From JALQUL01 sp040382935 (lineage in GTDB: Bacteria > Pseudomonadota > Gammaproteobacteria > Burkholderiales > Burkholderiaceae_C): a DNA stretch of 64,000 bases. Each line of letters opens with the position of its first letter. Positions within the stretch are counted from its first letter, which is position 1. The DNA lies in contig JBEIEP010000012.1 in the NCBI GenBank assembly GCA_040382935.1, forward strand, positions 1 through 64,000, given 5' to 3'. The translations under genes and the position numbers were made by a program. Below the pieces are notes generated by a model, which saw nothing but the letters and a program-made list of their open reading frames with translations, searched no databases and was not told the DNA's origin. This document shows positions 51,471 to 59,292 of the stretch, piece by piece.

Positions 51471-52723
51471 GCCACAGGCTCGGCATTTTTAGATTCTGCG
51501 GCATTGGCGAATGAGACGCCATCGTCCTCCCGCACTGCCTGCTGTCCGGTGTAGTCCTCCCAGCGTTTGATGATCACGTCCACGAACTTAGGATCGAGTT
51601 CAATGAGGCGGGCCTGACGCCCGGTCTTCTCACTGGCGATAAGAGTAGTGCCTGAGCCACCGAACAAGTCAAGAACGATGTCCCGGCTCTTGGATGAATT
51701 CTTGATGGCCCGCTCAACCAGCTCGACCGGCTTCATGGTCGGGTGCAGATCGTTGACCCGGGGCTTGTTGTAGTTCCAGATGTCCGACTGGTCCCGGTCT
51801 CCGCACCAGAAGTGGTCAGAGCCCTGCTTCCATCCGTACAGAATCGGCTCGTACTGACGCTGGTAATCCGCGCGCCCCAGCGTGAAAGTGTTCTTGGACC
51901 AGATGATGAACGTGGACCACTTGCCCCCTGCCTTGATCCAGGCCTTTTGCAAGGTGTGCAGCTCAGACGAGCTCATGCACACGTAGCAGGCGCCCTTGGT
52001 GACCAGGAGCAGGTTCAGGCAGGCGTCGTAGAGGAACTGAAAGAACCCCTCACCCAGATCGTCGTTCATGATGCGACGGTCTTTGCCTCGCATCTTGTCC
52101 TTCGCGCTGTTGCCGTAGTCCACGTTGTAGGGTGGATCGGTAAAGGTCATGTCTGCAAGCTGTCCGCCCATGAGGCGCTCGACATCCGACAGGACGGTGG
52201 AGTCGCCACAAAGGAGGCGGTGGTTGCCGAGAATCCACAAGTCCCCAGGTCTGGAAACGGGATCTACTGGTGCTTCTGGGATTGCGTCATCCTCAGTCAA
52301 ACCACCGCTTGACTCGTCGCCGTTGAGCAGCTCTTCGAGCTCCTTGTCGGTGAAACCCATCAGGTCAAGATCGAAGTCGGCCGCTTTGAGCTCGGCCAAC
52401 TCGAGTTTCAAGAGCTCGTCATCCCAGCCTGCGTTTTCGGCCAACCGGTTGTCGGCCAGGATGTAGGCCTTCTTCTGCTCGGGCGTCAGGTGAGCCAGTT
52501 CGATGACCGGCACCTCCTTGAGACTCAGCTTTCTGGCTGCCATCAAGCGACCGTGACCAGCGATCACGCCCTTATCACCGTCCGTGAGGATCGGGTTGGT
52601 CCAGCCGAACTCGGTGATCGAGGCCGCGATCTGTGCCACTTGGGCATCGCTGTGGGTTCGGGCATTGCGTGCGTAGGGGACGAGCGCGTCCACTGGGACC
52701 ATTCGGATCTCAGGATGATTCAT
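51464..52723 (-). CDS. DNA methyltransferase with N-terminal ParB-like domain
   Basis: 419 aa from ATG 52723. Residues 5-100 are a ParB/sulfiredoxin-like domain (ALVPYARNARTHSDAQVAQIAASI... GVIAGHGRLMAARKL). The methyltransferase part has the catalytic DPPY at 196-199 (FTDPPYNVDYG) and the SAM motif DLFGGSGTTLIASEKTGR near residue 352, in the N4/N6 adenine or cytosine order (DPPY before FxGxG, beta class). No partner restriction enzyme lies nearby, so it is an orphan phage methylase, probably protecting phage DNA or changing host methylation. Confidence 0.93.
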   Translation of the reverse strand: MNHPEIRMVPVDALVPYARNARTHSDAQVAQIAASITEFGWTNPILTDGDKGVIAGHGRLMAARKLSLKEVPVIELAHLTPEQKKAYILADNRLAENAGWDDELLKLELAELKAADFDLDLMGFTDKELEELLNGDESSGGLTEDDAIPEAPVDPVSRPGDLWILGNHRLLCGDSTVLSDVERLMGGQLADMTFTDPPYNVDYGNSAKDKMRGKDRRIMNDDLGEGFFQFLYDACLNLLLVTKGACYVCMSSSELHTLQKAWIKAGGKWSTFIIWSKNTFTLGRADYQRQYEPILYGWKQGSDHFWCGDRDQSDIWNYNKPRVNDLHPTMKPVELVERAIKNSSKSRDIVLDLFGGSGTTLIASEKTGRQARLIELDPKFVDVIIKRWEDYTGQQAVREDDGVSFANAAESKNAEPVAQ

Positions 52724-52767
52724 AGGAGTGACCGGTAAAATCGACCGCAAAACGAGAATGTTCTGCA

Positions 52768-52989
52768 GTGCAAATCAAAGTAGTTCGCGGGGTTCTAGCC
52801 CGCAAAAGCCCGACTGAGGCCACAGCATCCGGAGCAGGCTTTACGCCGCTGATTGCTGGGACCTACAAAGTGGGATCAGAAATTCATAGCCGTCTGGAAG
52901 TTCTCCGCGAGGGAAAACCGACTGTGTACCTGCCGCTTGAAAAGCTGGCGGAGTACGAGGCAGCAGGAGAAATCGAAGTTCATCGATAG
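52768..52989 (+). CDS. Small conserved-looking phage protein
   Basis: 73 aa from a GTG start, divergent from the methyltransferase gene. It begins VQIKVVRGVLARKSPTEATASGAGF. Beta-type sequence with charged end (KLAEYEAAGEIEVHR). Not recognised; short phage genes of this sort often encode regulators. The start is less certain because the ribosome site is weak. Confidence 0.5.
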   Translation: MQIKVVRGVLARKSPTEATASGAGFTPLIAGTYKVGSEIHSRLEVLREGKPTVYLPLEKLAEYEAAGEIEVHR

Positions 52990-53259
52990 GAGTCGGACAA
53001 CAGTCAGTAGACGTCGATGTCATCGACTGTCTTTGACTATTCCTCGACTGTTTCGGGGAAGATTCGAGGTGCCATCGACTGTGTGTGACTGTCATCACTG
53101 TCTTTGCACTCGTTTGTCCACCGTAGATGAAAATGTAGCTGCAAATCGCCGAAATGTTGCAGCGTGTTTTGGCCTCAAAAACCGCGCATTCACTTTTCAG
53201 ATTGAATTGCGCCGCGCATGCACGCCAAAACACGCTAATTTCCTCTCTGGTTCGAATCC
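52990..53259. promoter_or_regulatory. Repeat-rich regulatory gap in the prophage
   Basis: About 270 bases without a gene, between plus- and minus-strand genes. It has four copies of a CATCGACTGT-like word (53021-53030, 53043-53052, 53073-53082 and a CATCACTGT variant at 53093). A reversed GACTGT word lies at 53000-53005. Further on is a 13-base perfect inverted repeat AGCGTGTTTTGGC / GCCAAAACACGCT (53161-53173 and 53224-53236) with CCGCGCAT twice between the arms. It may be an operator or phage replication origin; no consensus can be assigned. Confidence 0.5.
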
Positions 53260-53655
53260 TCACCGTTTCGGTTGCGCTGACTGCCTGTTGAGCAGATCAG
53301 CCACCACCTGCATGTCCCGCTTCCAGCGTCTCCACGCCGTCGTACGGTCACAGGCAAAGCGTTTGCTGATCTCCACCCAGTCAAAGCGCTTGGCCCGCAT
53401 CCACACCAGGTGCCGCTCATCGAGCTCGAGCATCTGCACCCAGCGCATCACTTCGAGCATGCGTTCCACGTCCTGAGGGGACGGGGGCGGCAATCGGTAC
53501 ACCTTGTGCGGATCCGGGTAGGCATCACTTGGCAGGATCACGATGGGCCAGGTGCTGGCGTAGCCCTGCACCATCACGCGTGGCAGGCGCCTGGCCGTTC
53601 TGGCCGCATCGACAAATCGGTCCGCCACCGTCTCGACTGTCCAGACTTCAACCAT
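53260..53655 (-). CDS. DUF6362-like phage protein
   Basis: 131 aa from ATG 53655 (GGGAGG six bases upstream). The first part is WTVETVADRFVDAARTARRLPRV and the last a helix-turn-helix-like FDWVEISKRFACDRTTAWRRWKRDMQVV. This matches from memory the DUF6362 pattern, found in Burkholderiales prophages. It may be a DNA-binding regulator. It overlaps the upstream small gene by 8 bases. Confidence 0.75.
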   Translation of the reverse strand: MVEVWTVETVADRFVDAARTARRLPRVMVQGYASTWPIVILPSDAYPDPHKVYRLPPPSPQDVERMLEVMRWVQMLELDERHLVWMRAKRFDWVEISKRFACDRTTAWRRWKRDMQVVADLLNRQSAQPKR

Positions 53656-53878
53656 GGCCACCTCCCTTGGGTTGACCCTGGCCATGGCCTTGCCCATAGA
53701 GCCGCTCGCCAATGCTGCGAATGAGTTGGCGCTCCAGAAAATCCAGGCGATCGTCTTCGTCCGAAACGACCAGGATGTGCTGCTCGCGCCACCCCTGGCG
53801 CTTGGCCGCCTCGACGTCCATGGGAGTGGCCTGCATGCGCCCAAGGGGCGATGGGTAACGTGCTGGAGGGATCTTCAT
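53648..53878 (-). CDS. Small phage hypothetical protein
   Basis: 76 aa, not recognised. It has a Pro-rich start, an acidic middle (VVSDEDDRLDFLERQLIRSIGERL) and a Gly-rich tail. It overlaps its neighbours by 8 and 4 bases, so it is part of the early operon. Confidence 0.6.
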   Translation of the reverse strand: MKIPPARYPSPLGRMQATPMDVEAAKRQGWREQHILVVSDEDDRLDFLERQLIRSIGERLYGQGHGQGQPKGGGHG

Positions 53879-54075
53879 ACCGGCCCTCCAAACGAAATAC
53901 TCCGATGCGCCGCTGGGAAGTCAAAAACGGACTTGTCCGGTTTTGACAATGGGTCTGACGCTTTTGACGGTACAAAACACTCCTTCTCTTTATGCGCGTC
54001 TACGCGCCCGCGTAAAGAACCAATGTAATGACTCGTCAGTTGCGTCAAAGAGCCGATATCTGAAATCTTTTTCAT
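53875..54075 (-). CDS. Small phage hypothetical protein
   Basis: 66 aa, not recognised. It starts MKKISDIGSLTQLTSHYIGSLRGRVD with a ribosome site AGAGGA seven bases upstream. The start lies 12 bases after the primase-helicase stop. Neighbours and coupling suggest an early phage gene. Function unknown. Confidence 0.55.
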   Translation of the reverse strand: MKKISDIGSLTQLTSHYIGSLRGRVDAHKEKECFVPSKASDPLSKPDKSVFDFPAAHRSISFGGPV

Positions 54076-54087
54076 TGAAATTTCCTC

Positions 54088-56406
54088 TCAATCATCGTTG
54101 TACGGATAGGACCGGGCAGGCAAAGAGGTGGGCTGTTTGAGGTCGATCCCCTGATAGCCACGCACACCCATGGAGTTGCGCCACTTGTCAAAACGTCTGG
54201 CCAACAAGGCGTCAGAGAACCGGCGCTGCGTGCCTATGTACTCACCACTGAGTTCTGCCCACTGCTTCCAGTCGTTGAAGAGAGTGGCCGTCAGCGCCTT
54301 GTGATTGACACCCAGGTTGCAGCGCTCTGTCATCCATCTGCCCATGGCGTCCTCGGCCTCGAAGTACTCCTCGGTCGCGCTCACCACAGACTTGGGCTGG
54401 CTCAGACCTTGGCTTTGCCAAAGCAGGCAGCCCTGGACGGCCCAAGCCATGATTCCGTCGCGCTCAGCCAGCAGCTTTTCGGTCAGGAGCGGATCGCGCT
54501 TTTCTGGAGGGACCGTGATCGTGAAAGGGATCAGGTGCATGCGGCGGCGCATGGCCTCATCGATGGTGCGGATCGCAGGCTTGTGGTTACCGGCAATCAA
54601 GAGCTTGAACTGCGGTCTGTAGGTGAAAAAATCTTGATGCATCAGGCGCGCCGTGATGTCATCCCCACCCGTGATCGCCTTGATCTTGGATTCGTTCCAG
54701 CGCCTGCCTTGCTCTGTCTCAGTTGCCGATACAAAGCGTGCACCACGCAGTCCTGCCAGATCGGTGGGGTGCCGGTCCGAGCGCGATTCCATGAAGGTGT
54801 CCATGGGAGCGTTGGCGGCATAGTCGCCAAGCACCGTGGAGATCACGTTCACGAAGACCGATTTGCCGTTTGCACCAGTGCCGTACAAGAAAAACAGTGC
54901 GTGGGTGCTGATGTCGCCCGTCAGGCAGTAACCCACTACACGCTGCAGATAGTCCTGCAACTCGTCATCACCCCCTGTGACGTTGACCAGGAAATTTCGC
55001 CAAACCGGGCAATCCCCTTGCGGGGTGGCCGTGGTCACCTTGGTCATGCGGCGCTCGCGGTCATGCGGACCACGCGCACCAGTGCGAAGATCCACGATGC
55101 CACCAGGCGTGTTAAGTAGCCAGACGCTTGAGTCCCACTCATCGACCGAGGCACTGTGGCGCGGCTCGGAGCGCACAATGCGCTCGATCGCCGAGATCGT
55201 TCCAGAACTGGCCAAGCGACCTTTGAGCTTGGTACTATCGGCATGCACTGAAGCTGCCCGGCAAATCAGGCGACACAGGTGCATGACATACAAGGCTTTG
55301 TCGATGTTCCAGCGCACGCCGTTCCACACAAGCCACTTGCTCCATGGTGCGCAGTAGCGCCATTCCTCGGCGAACTGGTGAGAAAAGGCCATGGCCAGCC
55401 CATCCTCGTTCGTGTAGTCGATCCCATCGACCAGCTGCATGGGCGTGTGTGCGTCTATCTGATGCACCACCGGCACGCGCTCGCCAACGGCAAGAAAGCC
55501 AGCTATGTCAAACCCGTCTTGCACCGCATCGGCCACATCCCAGCCCTCGGGCTTTTCTGCCGGGGGCTGCAAGATGACGCAGGACTTGGCCCCAGCCTGC
55601 ATGATGGCCTGCGAAGCATGGGCGGCATATTGCCAGCCAGGTTTGTCGCGATCTGGCCAGATTAGGACGTGCTTGCCAGACAGAGGGGACCAGTCGGTTT
55701 TCTCAACCGGTGCGTTGGCGCCGTGCATGGCCGTGGTGGCGCACACACCCAGATCAATCAATGCTTGAGCGCACTTTTCGCCCTCCACCATCACGACCTG
55801 CTCAGCCTTGAGCATGCCCGGCTGGTTGTACAGCGGACGCGGCTCAGGTGGAGCCATCTTGCGGCGGCGCACATCCCATGGCCTGAACTCCTTGCGGCCC
55901 GGCTCTGGGTCGTAGCGGTACACCACGGCGATGAGTTTTCCGCTGGCATCCTGGTAATCCCACTTGGCTGTTGCAGGTCCCAGCTCATCCACTGCAGGGG
56001 CTTTGGCTTTGCTCGCGGCCACCGCGCTGACGGGCATGGCCGAGACGCGTCCGAGCCAGCCTTTAGCCCGTTCGAGCACCTGGGGAAACTGGGCCTGCAC
56101 ATCGAGGTTGTAGTAGCGGGCGATGAGGTCGAGGATGTCTCCGCCCTCACCCGTGGCGCGGTCGGTCCACAGCCCCACCTTAGGACCAGAGAGCAAAAGC
56201 TCCAGGCTGTCGCCCGGCCCTCCCATCACATCGCCCACCAGGTATTTGTTCTGGCGGCGCTTTCCTGAGGGCCAGATATCCAGAGCCAGCAAGGGCAGCT
56301 GGTCATTCAAGGCTGCGCGGATTTCATCCTTCTCTCGGGCAGCGTCAGCACCGTCCCCCGCCACCTTGCGGGTGTGGCCACCTGGGGCATCATTGAAGTC
56401 AAGCAT
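54088..56406 (-). CDS. Phage primase-helicase (TOPRIM plus D5/SF3 helicase)
   Basis: Replication protein of 772 aa from ATG 56406 (GGGAGG six bases upstream). The N-terminal part resembles a primase with TOPRIM-like VVMVEGEKCAQALIDL and LIWPDRDKPG. The D5_N domain is around residues 390-500. The SF3 helicase follows with Walker A GTGANGKSVFVN, Walker B-like RFVSATETEQG and motif C LLIAGNHKP. It unwinds and primes phage DNA. It overlaps the HTH gene upstream by 8 bases. Confidence 0.95.
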   Translation of the reverse strand: MLDFNDAPGGHTRKVAGDGADAAREKDEIRAALNDQLPLLALDIWPSGKRRQNKYLVGDVMGGPGDSLELLLSGPKVGLWTDRATGEGGDILDLIARYYNLDVQAQFPQVLERAKGWLGRVSAMPVSAVAASKAKAPAVDELGPATAKWDYQDASGKLIAVVYRYDPEPGRKEFRPWDVRRRKMAPPEPRPLYNQPGMLKAEQVVMVEGEKCAQALIDLGVCATTAMHGANAPVEKTDWSPLSGKHVLIWPDRDKPGWQYAAHASQAIMQAGAKSCVILQPPAEKPEGWDVADAVQDGFDIAGFLAVGERVPVVHQIDAHTPMQLVDGIDYTNEDGLAMAFSHQFAEEWRYCAPWSKWLVWNGVRWNIDKALYVMHLCRLICRAASVHADSTKLKGRLASSGTISAIERIVRSEPRHSASVDEWDSSVWLLNTPGGIVDLRTGARGPHDRERRMTKVTTATPQGDCPVWRNFLVNVTGGDDELQDYLQRVVGYCLTGDISTHALFFLYGTGANGKSVFVNVISTVLGDYAANAPMDTFMESRSDRHPTDLAGLRGARFVSATETEQGRRWNESKIKAITGGDDITARLMHQDFFTYRPQFKLLIAGNHKPAIRTIDEAMRRRMHLIPFTITVPPEKRDPLLTEKLLAERDGIMAWAVQGCLLWQSQGLSQPKSVVSATEEYFEAEDAMGRWMTERCNLGVNHKALTATLFNDWKQWAELSGEYIGTQRRFSDALLARRFDKWRNSMGVRGYQGIDLKQPTSLPARSYPYNDD

Positions 56407-56686
56407 GTGCACCTCCCTTCTGGGCTGTGCTCGTATGCCCGGCTTGTCGGGCTGCGTACCCAACTTGCCACTTGTGCAACTCCCGGATGCGATAGCGCAC
56501 CATGCGACTGATCAGGTAGAACGGGATCCCCATCTCGGCTCGTTTGCGAGCATCGATGAAGTAGTACAGGGGAAGATTCAGTGCTGTCGAGACCTGCTCG
56601 GCCGTCACGAATGGCTCATCTGTGAAATCGCCGACCGAATGAACTGGCTGCGGCGTTGAAGAAATCATTGGATTGGTGTTGTTCAT
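56399..56686 (-). CDS. Small helix-turn-helix protein
   Basis: 95 aa from ATG 56686. FVTAEQVSTALNLPLYYFIDARKRAEMGIPFYLISRMVRYRIRELHKW has the HTH_17/excisionase-like pattern: helix, turn, recognition helix and a wing with R-Y-R. It overlaps the primase gene by 8 bases. It may regulate early phage transcription or act in replication. Confidence 0.75.
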   Translation of the reverse strand: MNNTNPMISSTPQPVHSVGDFTDEPFVTAEQVSTALNLPLYYFIDARKRAEMGIPFYLISRMVRYRIRELHKWQVGYAARQAGHTSTAQKGGAHA

Positions 56687-56764
56687 GAAAACAGTCTTCC
56701 CTGCAGGCGGCTTTCGCGCCCGCATCGGTTGGTTTTTGAAAATTGAGGAAACGCTCTGCCGAAC

Positions 56765-57193
56765 TCAGTTCATTGGCGGCGCATCCAGTTGCATGCGAAC
56801 GGGCGGATACTTGCTGCGTTCGTGTTCCCGCACCATGGCCTCGACATAAGTCGTGACCACGGCATTGATTAGCGCAAGGGCCTCTTGCTGGGTGTAACTC
56901 GACAGCGCTCGGTCCATACCGATCTCGCTGGCCGCCTCGCCCAGCGGCTTGAGACACTGCTGCATGGCGGCCAGTTCTGCGTCGGATGGATCAATCACCT
57001 CTGCTCCCGTTGGCAGCTTTCCCTCGCGCTCGAGGTAGCGCACACCAACTGCGTACAGCCGGTGGAAACAGGCCTGGCAGCGCAGCGAGCAGAAGATCCA
57101 GTCGATGGGGTACCGCTTGGGGTGCCCCACCTTGAAGCGCAGATCCACATGACCAAAGCCTTTGGCTTGACGGAAACACACCCAGCATTTCAT
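56765..57193 (-). CDS. DUF6511-like zinc-binding phage protein
   Basis: 142 aa. The N-terminus has two cysteine pairs (CWVC... CSLRCQAC) that look like a zinc ribbon, and the C-terminal part is helical with EIGMDRALSSYTQQEALALINAVVTTYVEAM. This matches from memory the DUF6511 pattern, common in prophages of Proteobacteria beside replication genes. Precise role unknown. Confidence 0.8.
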   Translation of the reverse strand: MKCWVCFRQAKGFGHVDLRFKVGHPKRYPIDWIFCSLRCQACFHRLYAVGVRYLEREGKLPTGAEVIDPSDAELAAMQQCLKPLGEAASEIGMDRALSSYTQQEALALINAVVTTYVEAMVREHERSKYPPVRMQLDAPPMN

Positions 57194-57205
57194 GCAACCT
57201 CGCCA

Positions 57206-57889
57206 TCACTGCGCCCATGCAGGTCGACCCTGCGCATTACTGGGGCGCGGGGTGTAGCTGGTCCCCGACTGGGGGGCTGTCGCCGCTGCTGTGGGAACAG
57301 CAGTTGCAGGAGCACCACCGGAGCCGTGGCCCCCACCCATGCCACCATCGCGCTGCAGCTTGGCCTGCATCAGTTCTGCGTACTCTTTGTGGTCAGGCTC
57401 CATCACCAGACGGATGATGTTGCGGTACTCGCCCTGGCCATCCTTCTCAATGCCGATCCGGGCTGCGAACTCGGCCCCATCCAGGTCACCGAAGCTGCGA
57501 ATTTGACGAGCACGCTGAGCTTCGGGTGAGTTGTCATCAGGGTGGATATTGCGCGAGCTGTTGAGTACCGCCTTGATGAAACTGCGCCCCATTTGTGCCC
57601 ATGTCGGCCCCTTGTTGGAATGCAGACCAACATTGCTCCAAATCTTGCGTTTGGCAAACGGACCTGTGAGCAGCACGAACTCGCAGGACAGAAACACTGC
57701 GCCGGTTTCGTCCGACGCCGTGGCATAGCCGCCTGTCCAGCCCTTGCTGGCGTCGTCATAGCCGCCGGGTTTTATGGTCATTCGCACCAGGGCTTGGGTA
57801 CCTTTGGGGATCAGGTTGAACTCGCCTTGCTGGGCATCGGCGTCATTGAAATCAGACCAAGCGGCCTGGTGGTAGTTGTCGTTGTTCAT
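57206..57889 (-). CDS. Phage single-strand-binding-like protein
   Basis: 227 aa. The central region (WTGGYATASDETGAVFLSCEFVLLTGPFAKRKIWSNVGL) looks like an OB-fold strand set. It is followed by a Gly/Ala/Thr/Pro-rich linker and a short C-terminal tail (GRPAWAQ), an architecture like SSB. It lies beside the replication genes. A role in ssDNA binding or recombination is likely but inferred. Confidence 0.65.
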   Translation of the reverse strand: MNNDNYHQAAWSDFNDADAQQGEFNLIPKGTQALVRMTIKPGGYDDASKGWTGGYATASDETGAVFLSCEFVLLTGPFAKRKIWSNVGLHSNKGPTWAQMGRSFIKAVLNSSRNIHPDDNSPEAQRARQIRSFGDLDGAEFAARIGIEKDGQGEYRNIIRLVMEPDHKEYAELMQAKLQRDGGMGGGHGSGGAPATAVPTAAATAPQSGTSYTPRPSNAQGRPAWAQ

Positions 57890-57943
57890 TGAGAAATCTC
57901 CTTTGATTGGTGGTGTTTGGGTGAAGATGAAGGTTTTGGGCGC

Positions 57944-58429
57944 TCAGAGCTGAACATCGCCTACCCAGCGGATCTGGAAGGTGGGCTCGGTGATGAGTTC
58001 CTTGCGGGCGGGCTGAAATGCCGCACGCAACAGTGGATGCCAGCGGGCGTAGTCCTGCTCGGCCACCGAGAACTGGACCTGCATGAAGTCCTGTACGCGG
58101 TCACCGGCAACGACCATTCGTTCTGCGATTTCAGACAGGTGCTTCTGGTCCCAGACGATTTCTTTAGGCTGCGAGACATCGATCTGCAGGTCACCGTCGT
58201 CGATGCGGAATCTGGCAGCTTCTTCCTGACCAAGCGTTGTGGCATGACGGATCTGGTCGGCGTAGCGGATTTCCATGCCCCGATTGATTCGGCCGCGCAT
58301 CTGCAACGTCCAGTCATGGAGTTGCTGCACTGCGTTGCTGAAGTGAGCCAGCTGGTCTTTGGGCAGACGGCTGATCTGGTTCTCGGAGAGGTCGGGCAAC
58401 GCCGCCTGTTGCAATTGAAGGTGGTTCAT
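57944..58429 (-). CDS. Phage early protein of unknown function
   Basis: 161 aa from ATG 58429 (GAGGAG six bases upstream). Mostly helical with acidic patches (FSNAVQQLHDWTLQMRGRINRGMEIRYADQIRHATTLGQEEAARFRIDDGDLQIDV). No known family recognised. Located in the early region between an HTH regulator and an SSB-like gene. Confidence 0.65.
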   Translation of the reverse strand: MNHLQLQQAALPDLSENQISRLPKDQLAHFSNAVQQLHDWTLQMRGRINRGMEIRYADQIRHATTLGQEEAARFRIDDGDLQIDVSQPKEIVWDQKHLSEIAERMVVAGDRVQDFMQVQFSVAEQDYARWHPLLRAAFQPARKELITEPTFQIRWVGDVQL

Positions 58430-58439
58430 GGAGAACTCC

Positions 58440-58709
58440 TCAGGTGGTGGAACGTTGCGAGGTGGAGACGTGCTGGACGCAGTTCTCAAAGGCAATCACG
58501 GCATTGAGGGGGTAGTTCACCCGCTTGCCGAGCTTCAAGTAGTGAGGTCCGCGCCCCTCCATTCGCCAGCGTTGAAGGGTCTTGGGGCTCATGCCCCAAC
58601 GCGAGGCCAGATCGGCCTCGCTCAGGACTTGCCGTGGGGGCATATGTGGCTCTGGAGCCATGGCGCTCAAAGGGTTGAGCGTTGAACGTGCTGGTGTTGT
58701 TAGCAGCAT
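58440..58709 (-). CDS. AlpA/excisionase-like helix-turn-helix protein
   Basis: 89 aa. VLSEADLASRWGMSPKTLQRWRMEGRGPHYLKLGKRVNYPLNAVIAFE has the HTH_17/AlpA pattern (helix, turn, recognition helix, wing with Y-x-K-x-G-x-x-V-x-Y). It is the first gene of the minus-strand early operon and divergent from hipB. It may be an excisionase or an activator of the early genes. Confidence 0.8.
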   Translation of the reverse strand: MLLTTPARSTLNPLSAMAPEPHMPPRQVLSEADLASRWGMSPKTLQRWRMEGRGPHYLKLGKRVNYPLNAVIAFENCVQHVSTSQRSTT

Positions 58710-58763
58710 GGGGCACTCCTTTCAGAGAGTTGAGGGACAACGCTGCTATTTCAGAAAATCAAT

Positions 58764-58818
58764 GGGGAACTGATAAGGAACTGATCAAGGAACTTTGGCG
58801 ATATCTCCAGTTCCTTAA
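58764..58818. promoter_or_regulatory. Operator-like repeat array between the early operon and hipB
   Basis: GGAAC occurs three times in the same orientation at 58766, 58777 and 58789 (spacing 11 and 12, about one helical turn), the first two within GGAACTGAT. An inverted copy AGTTCCTTA lies at 58809-58817, the exact reverse complement of TAAGGAACT at 58774-58782. The layout suits a repressor or excisionase binding region. A plus-strand open stretch (about 58730-58903, 57 codons, TTG start) covers the same bases and has some protein-like codon choice; it is not called as a gene. Confidence 0.45.
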
Positions 58819-58921
58819 TCCCGACCTGGCGCTCGATGAGCTGGACGCGTTGGATCGAGCACCTGCCAATAGCAGAGTAAATTTCATAGCCACGGAAAAA
58901 TAAACACTCATATATGCGTTG

Positions 58922-58934
58922 CTAAAATTTTTAG
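58922..58934. promoter_or_regulatory. Palindrome upstream of hipB
   Basis: CTAAAATTTTTAG is a perfect palindrome around one central base. It lies 23 bases before the hipB start codon and next to TAAAAT, a possible -10 sequence. HipB proteins repress their own operon by binding palindromes near the promoter, so this is a candidate operator. Confidence 0.4.
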
Positions 58935-58956
58935 AACACCATAAAATGCGCTTTAA

Positions 58957-59292
58957 ATGAAATCTCTATCCCCGCCACCATTGCCAGTTGCACGCAGCCT
59001 GACCCGACTCGGTCAGGCAATTTCGCTTGCGCGTCGGCGCAGACACCTGACACAAGAAGATCTTGCGCAGCGGATTGGTGCATCTGCTCACACCGTGCGA
59101 CGGATGGAAGCGGGCCACCCGGGCACTGCCATGGTTCATCTCGCCAGGGCCTTGCAGGTGTTCGGGGAGTTGGACAAGCTCAATCAGTTACTCGACACGC
59201 CTCAAGACACCATCGGCCTGACCCTGATGGATGAAAAATTGCCCCAACGCGTGCGCAAGTCCCGCAAATCACCAGAGTCCGGAGCGTTTTGA
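58957..59292 (+). CDS. hipB: HipB-like antitoxin, XRE-family regulator
   Basis: 111 aa. The XRE helix-turn-helix spans residues about 18-70 (LGQAISLARRRRHLTQEDLAQRIGASAHTVRRMEAG). The C-terminal tail is basic (RVRKSRKSPESGAF). It lies immediately upstream of, and overlaps, hipA (TGATG). HipB neutralises the HipA kinase and represses the operon. Confidence 0.9.
   Translation: MKSLSPPPLPVARSLTRLGQAISLARRRRHLTQEDLAQRIGASAHTVRRMEAGHPGTAMVHLARALQVFGELDKLNQLLDTPQDTIGLTLMDEKLPQRVRKSRKSPESGAF

Larger units (their letters stand above)
22284..58709 (-). mobile_element. Lambda/HK97-type siphophage prophage (core region)
   Basis: A full set of siphophage modules in standard order, all but a small island on the minus strand: replication and regulation (53.3-58.7 kb), terminase, portal, S49 protease and capsid (43.2-49.3 kb), connectors (41.2-42.7 kb), tail (29.3-40.8 kb), fibre and modification cassette (23.8-29.2 kb), lysis (22.3-23.7 kb). 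No structural gene looks broken, so it may be inducible. No tyrosine integrase is present; serine recombinase genes lie just outside both ends (19.6-21.2 kb and from 63.9 kb). The true element may therefore extend beyond the coordinates given. I found no direct-repeat att pair by eye. Confidence 0.85.

Noticed and set aside
53249..53259. GGTTCGAATCC, which looks like a tRNA T-arm
   Set aside because: The flanking bases do not pair into a five-base T-stem, and no anticodon or acceptor arm is present. It might be an att remnant of a tRNA end but nothing else supports this.
56616..56957. Minus-strand open frame of 113 codons across the HTH and DUF6511 genes
   Set aside because: It straddles two well-supported genes in another frame and has shadow-like composition.
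58682..58903. Plus-strand open frame before hipB
   Set aside because: Only a TTG start, no good ribosome site, and it overlaps the operator-like repeats. It has some protein-like codons, so it stays an open possibility rather than a call.
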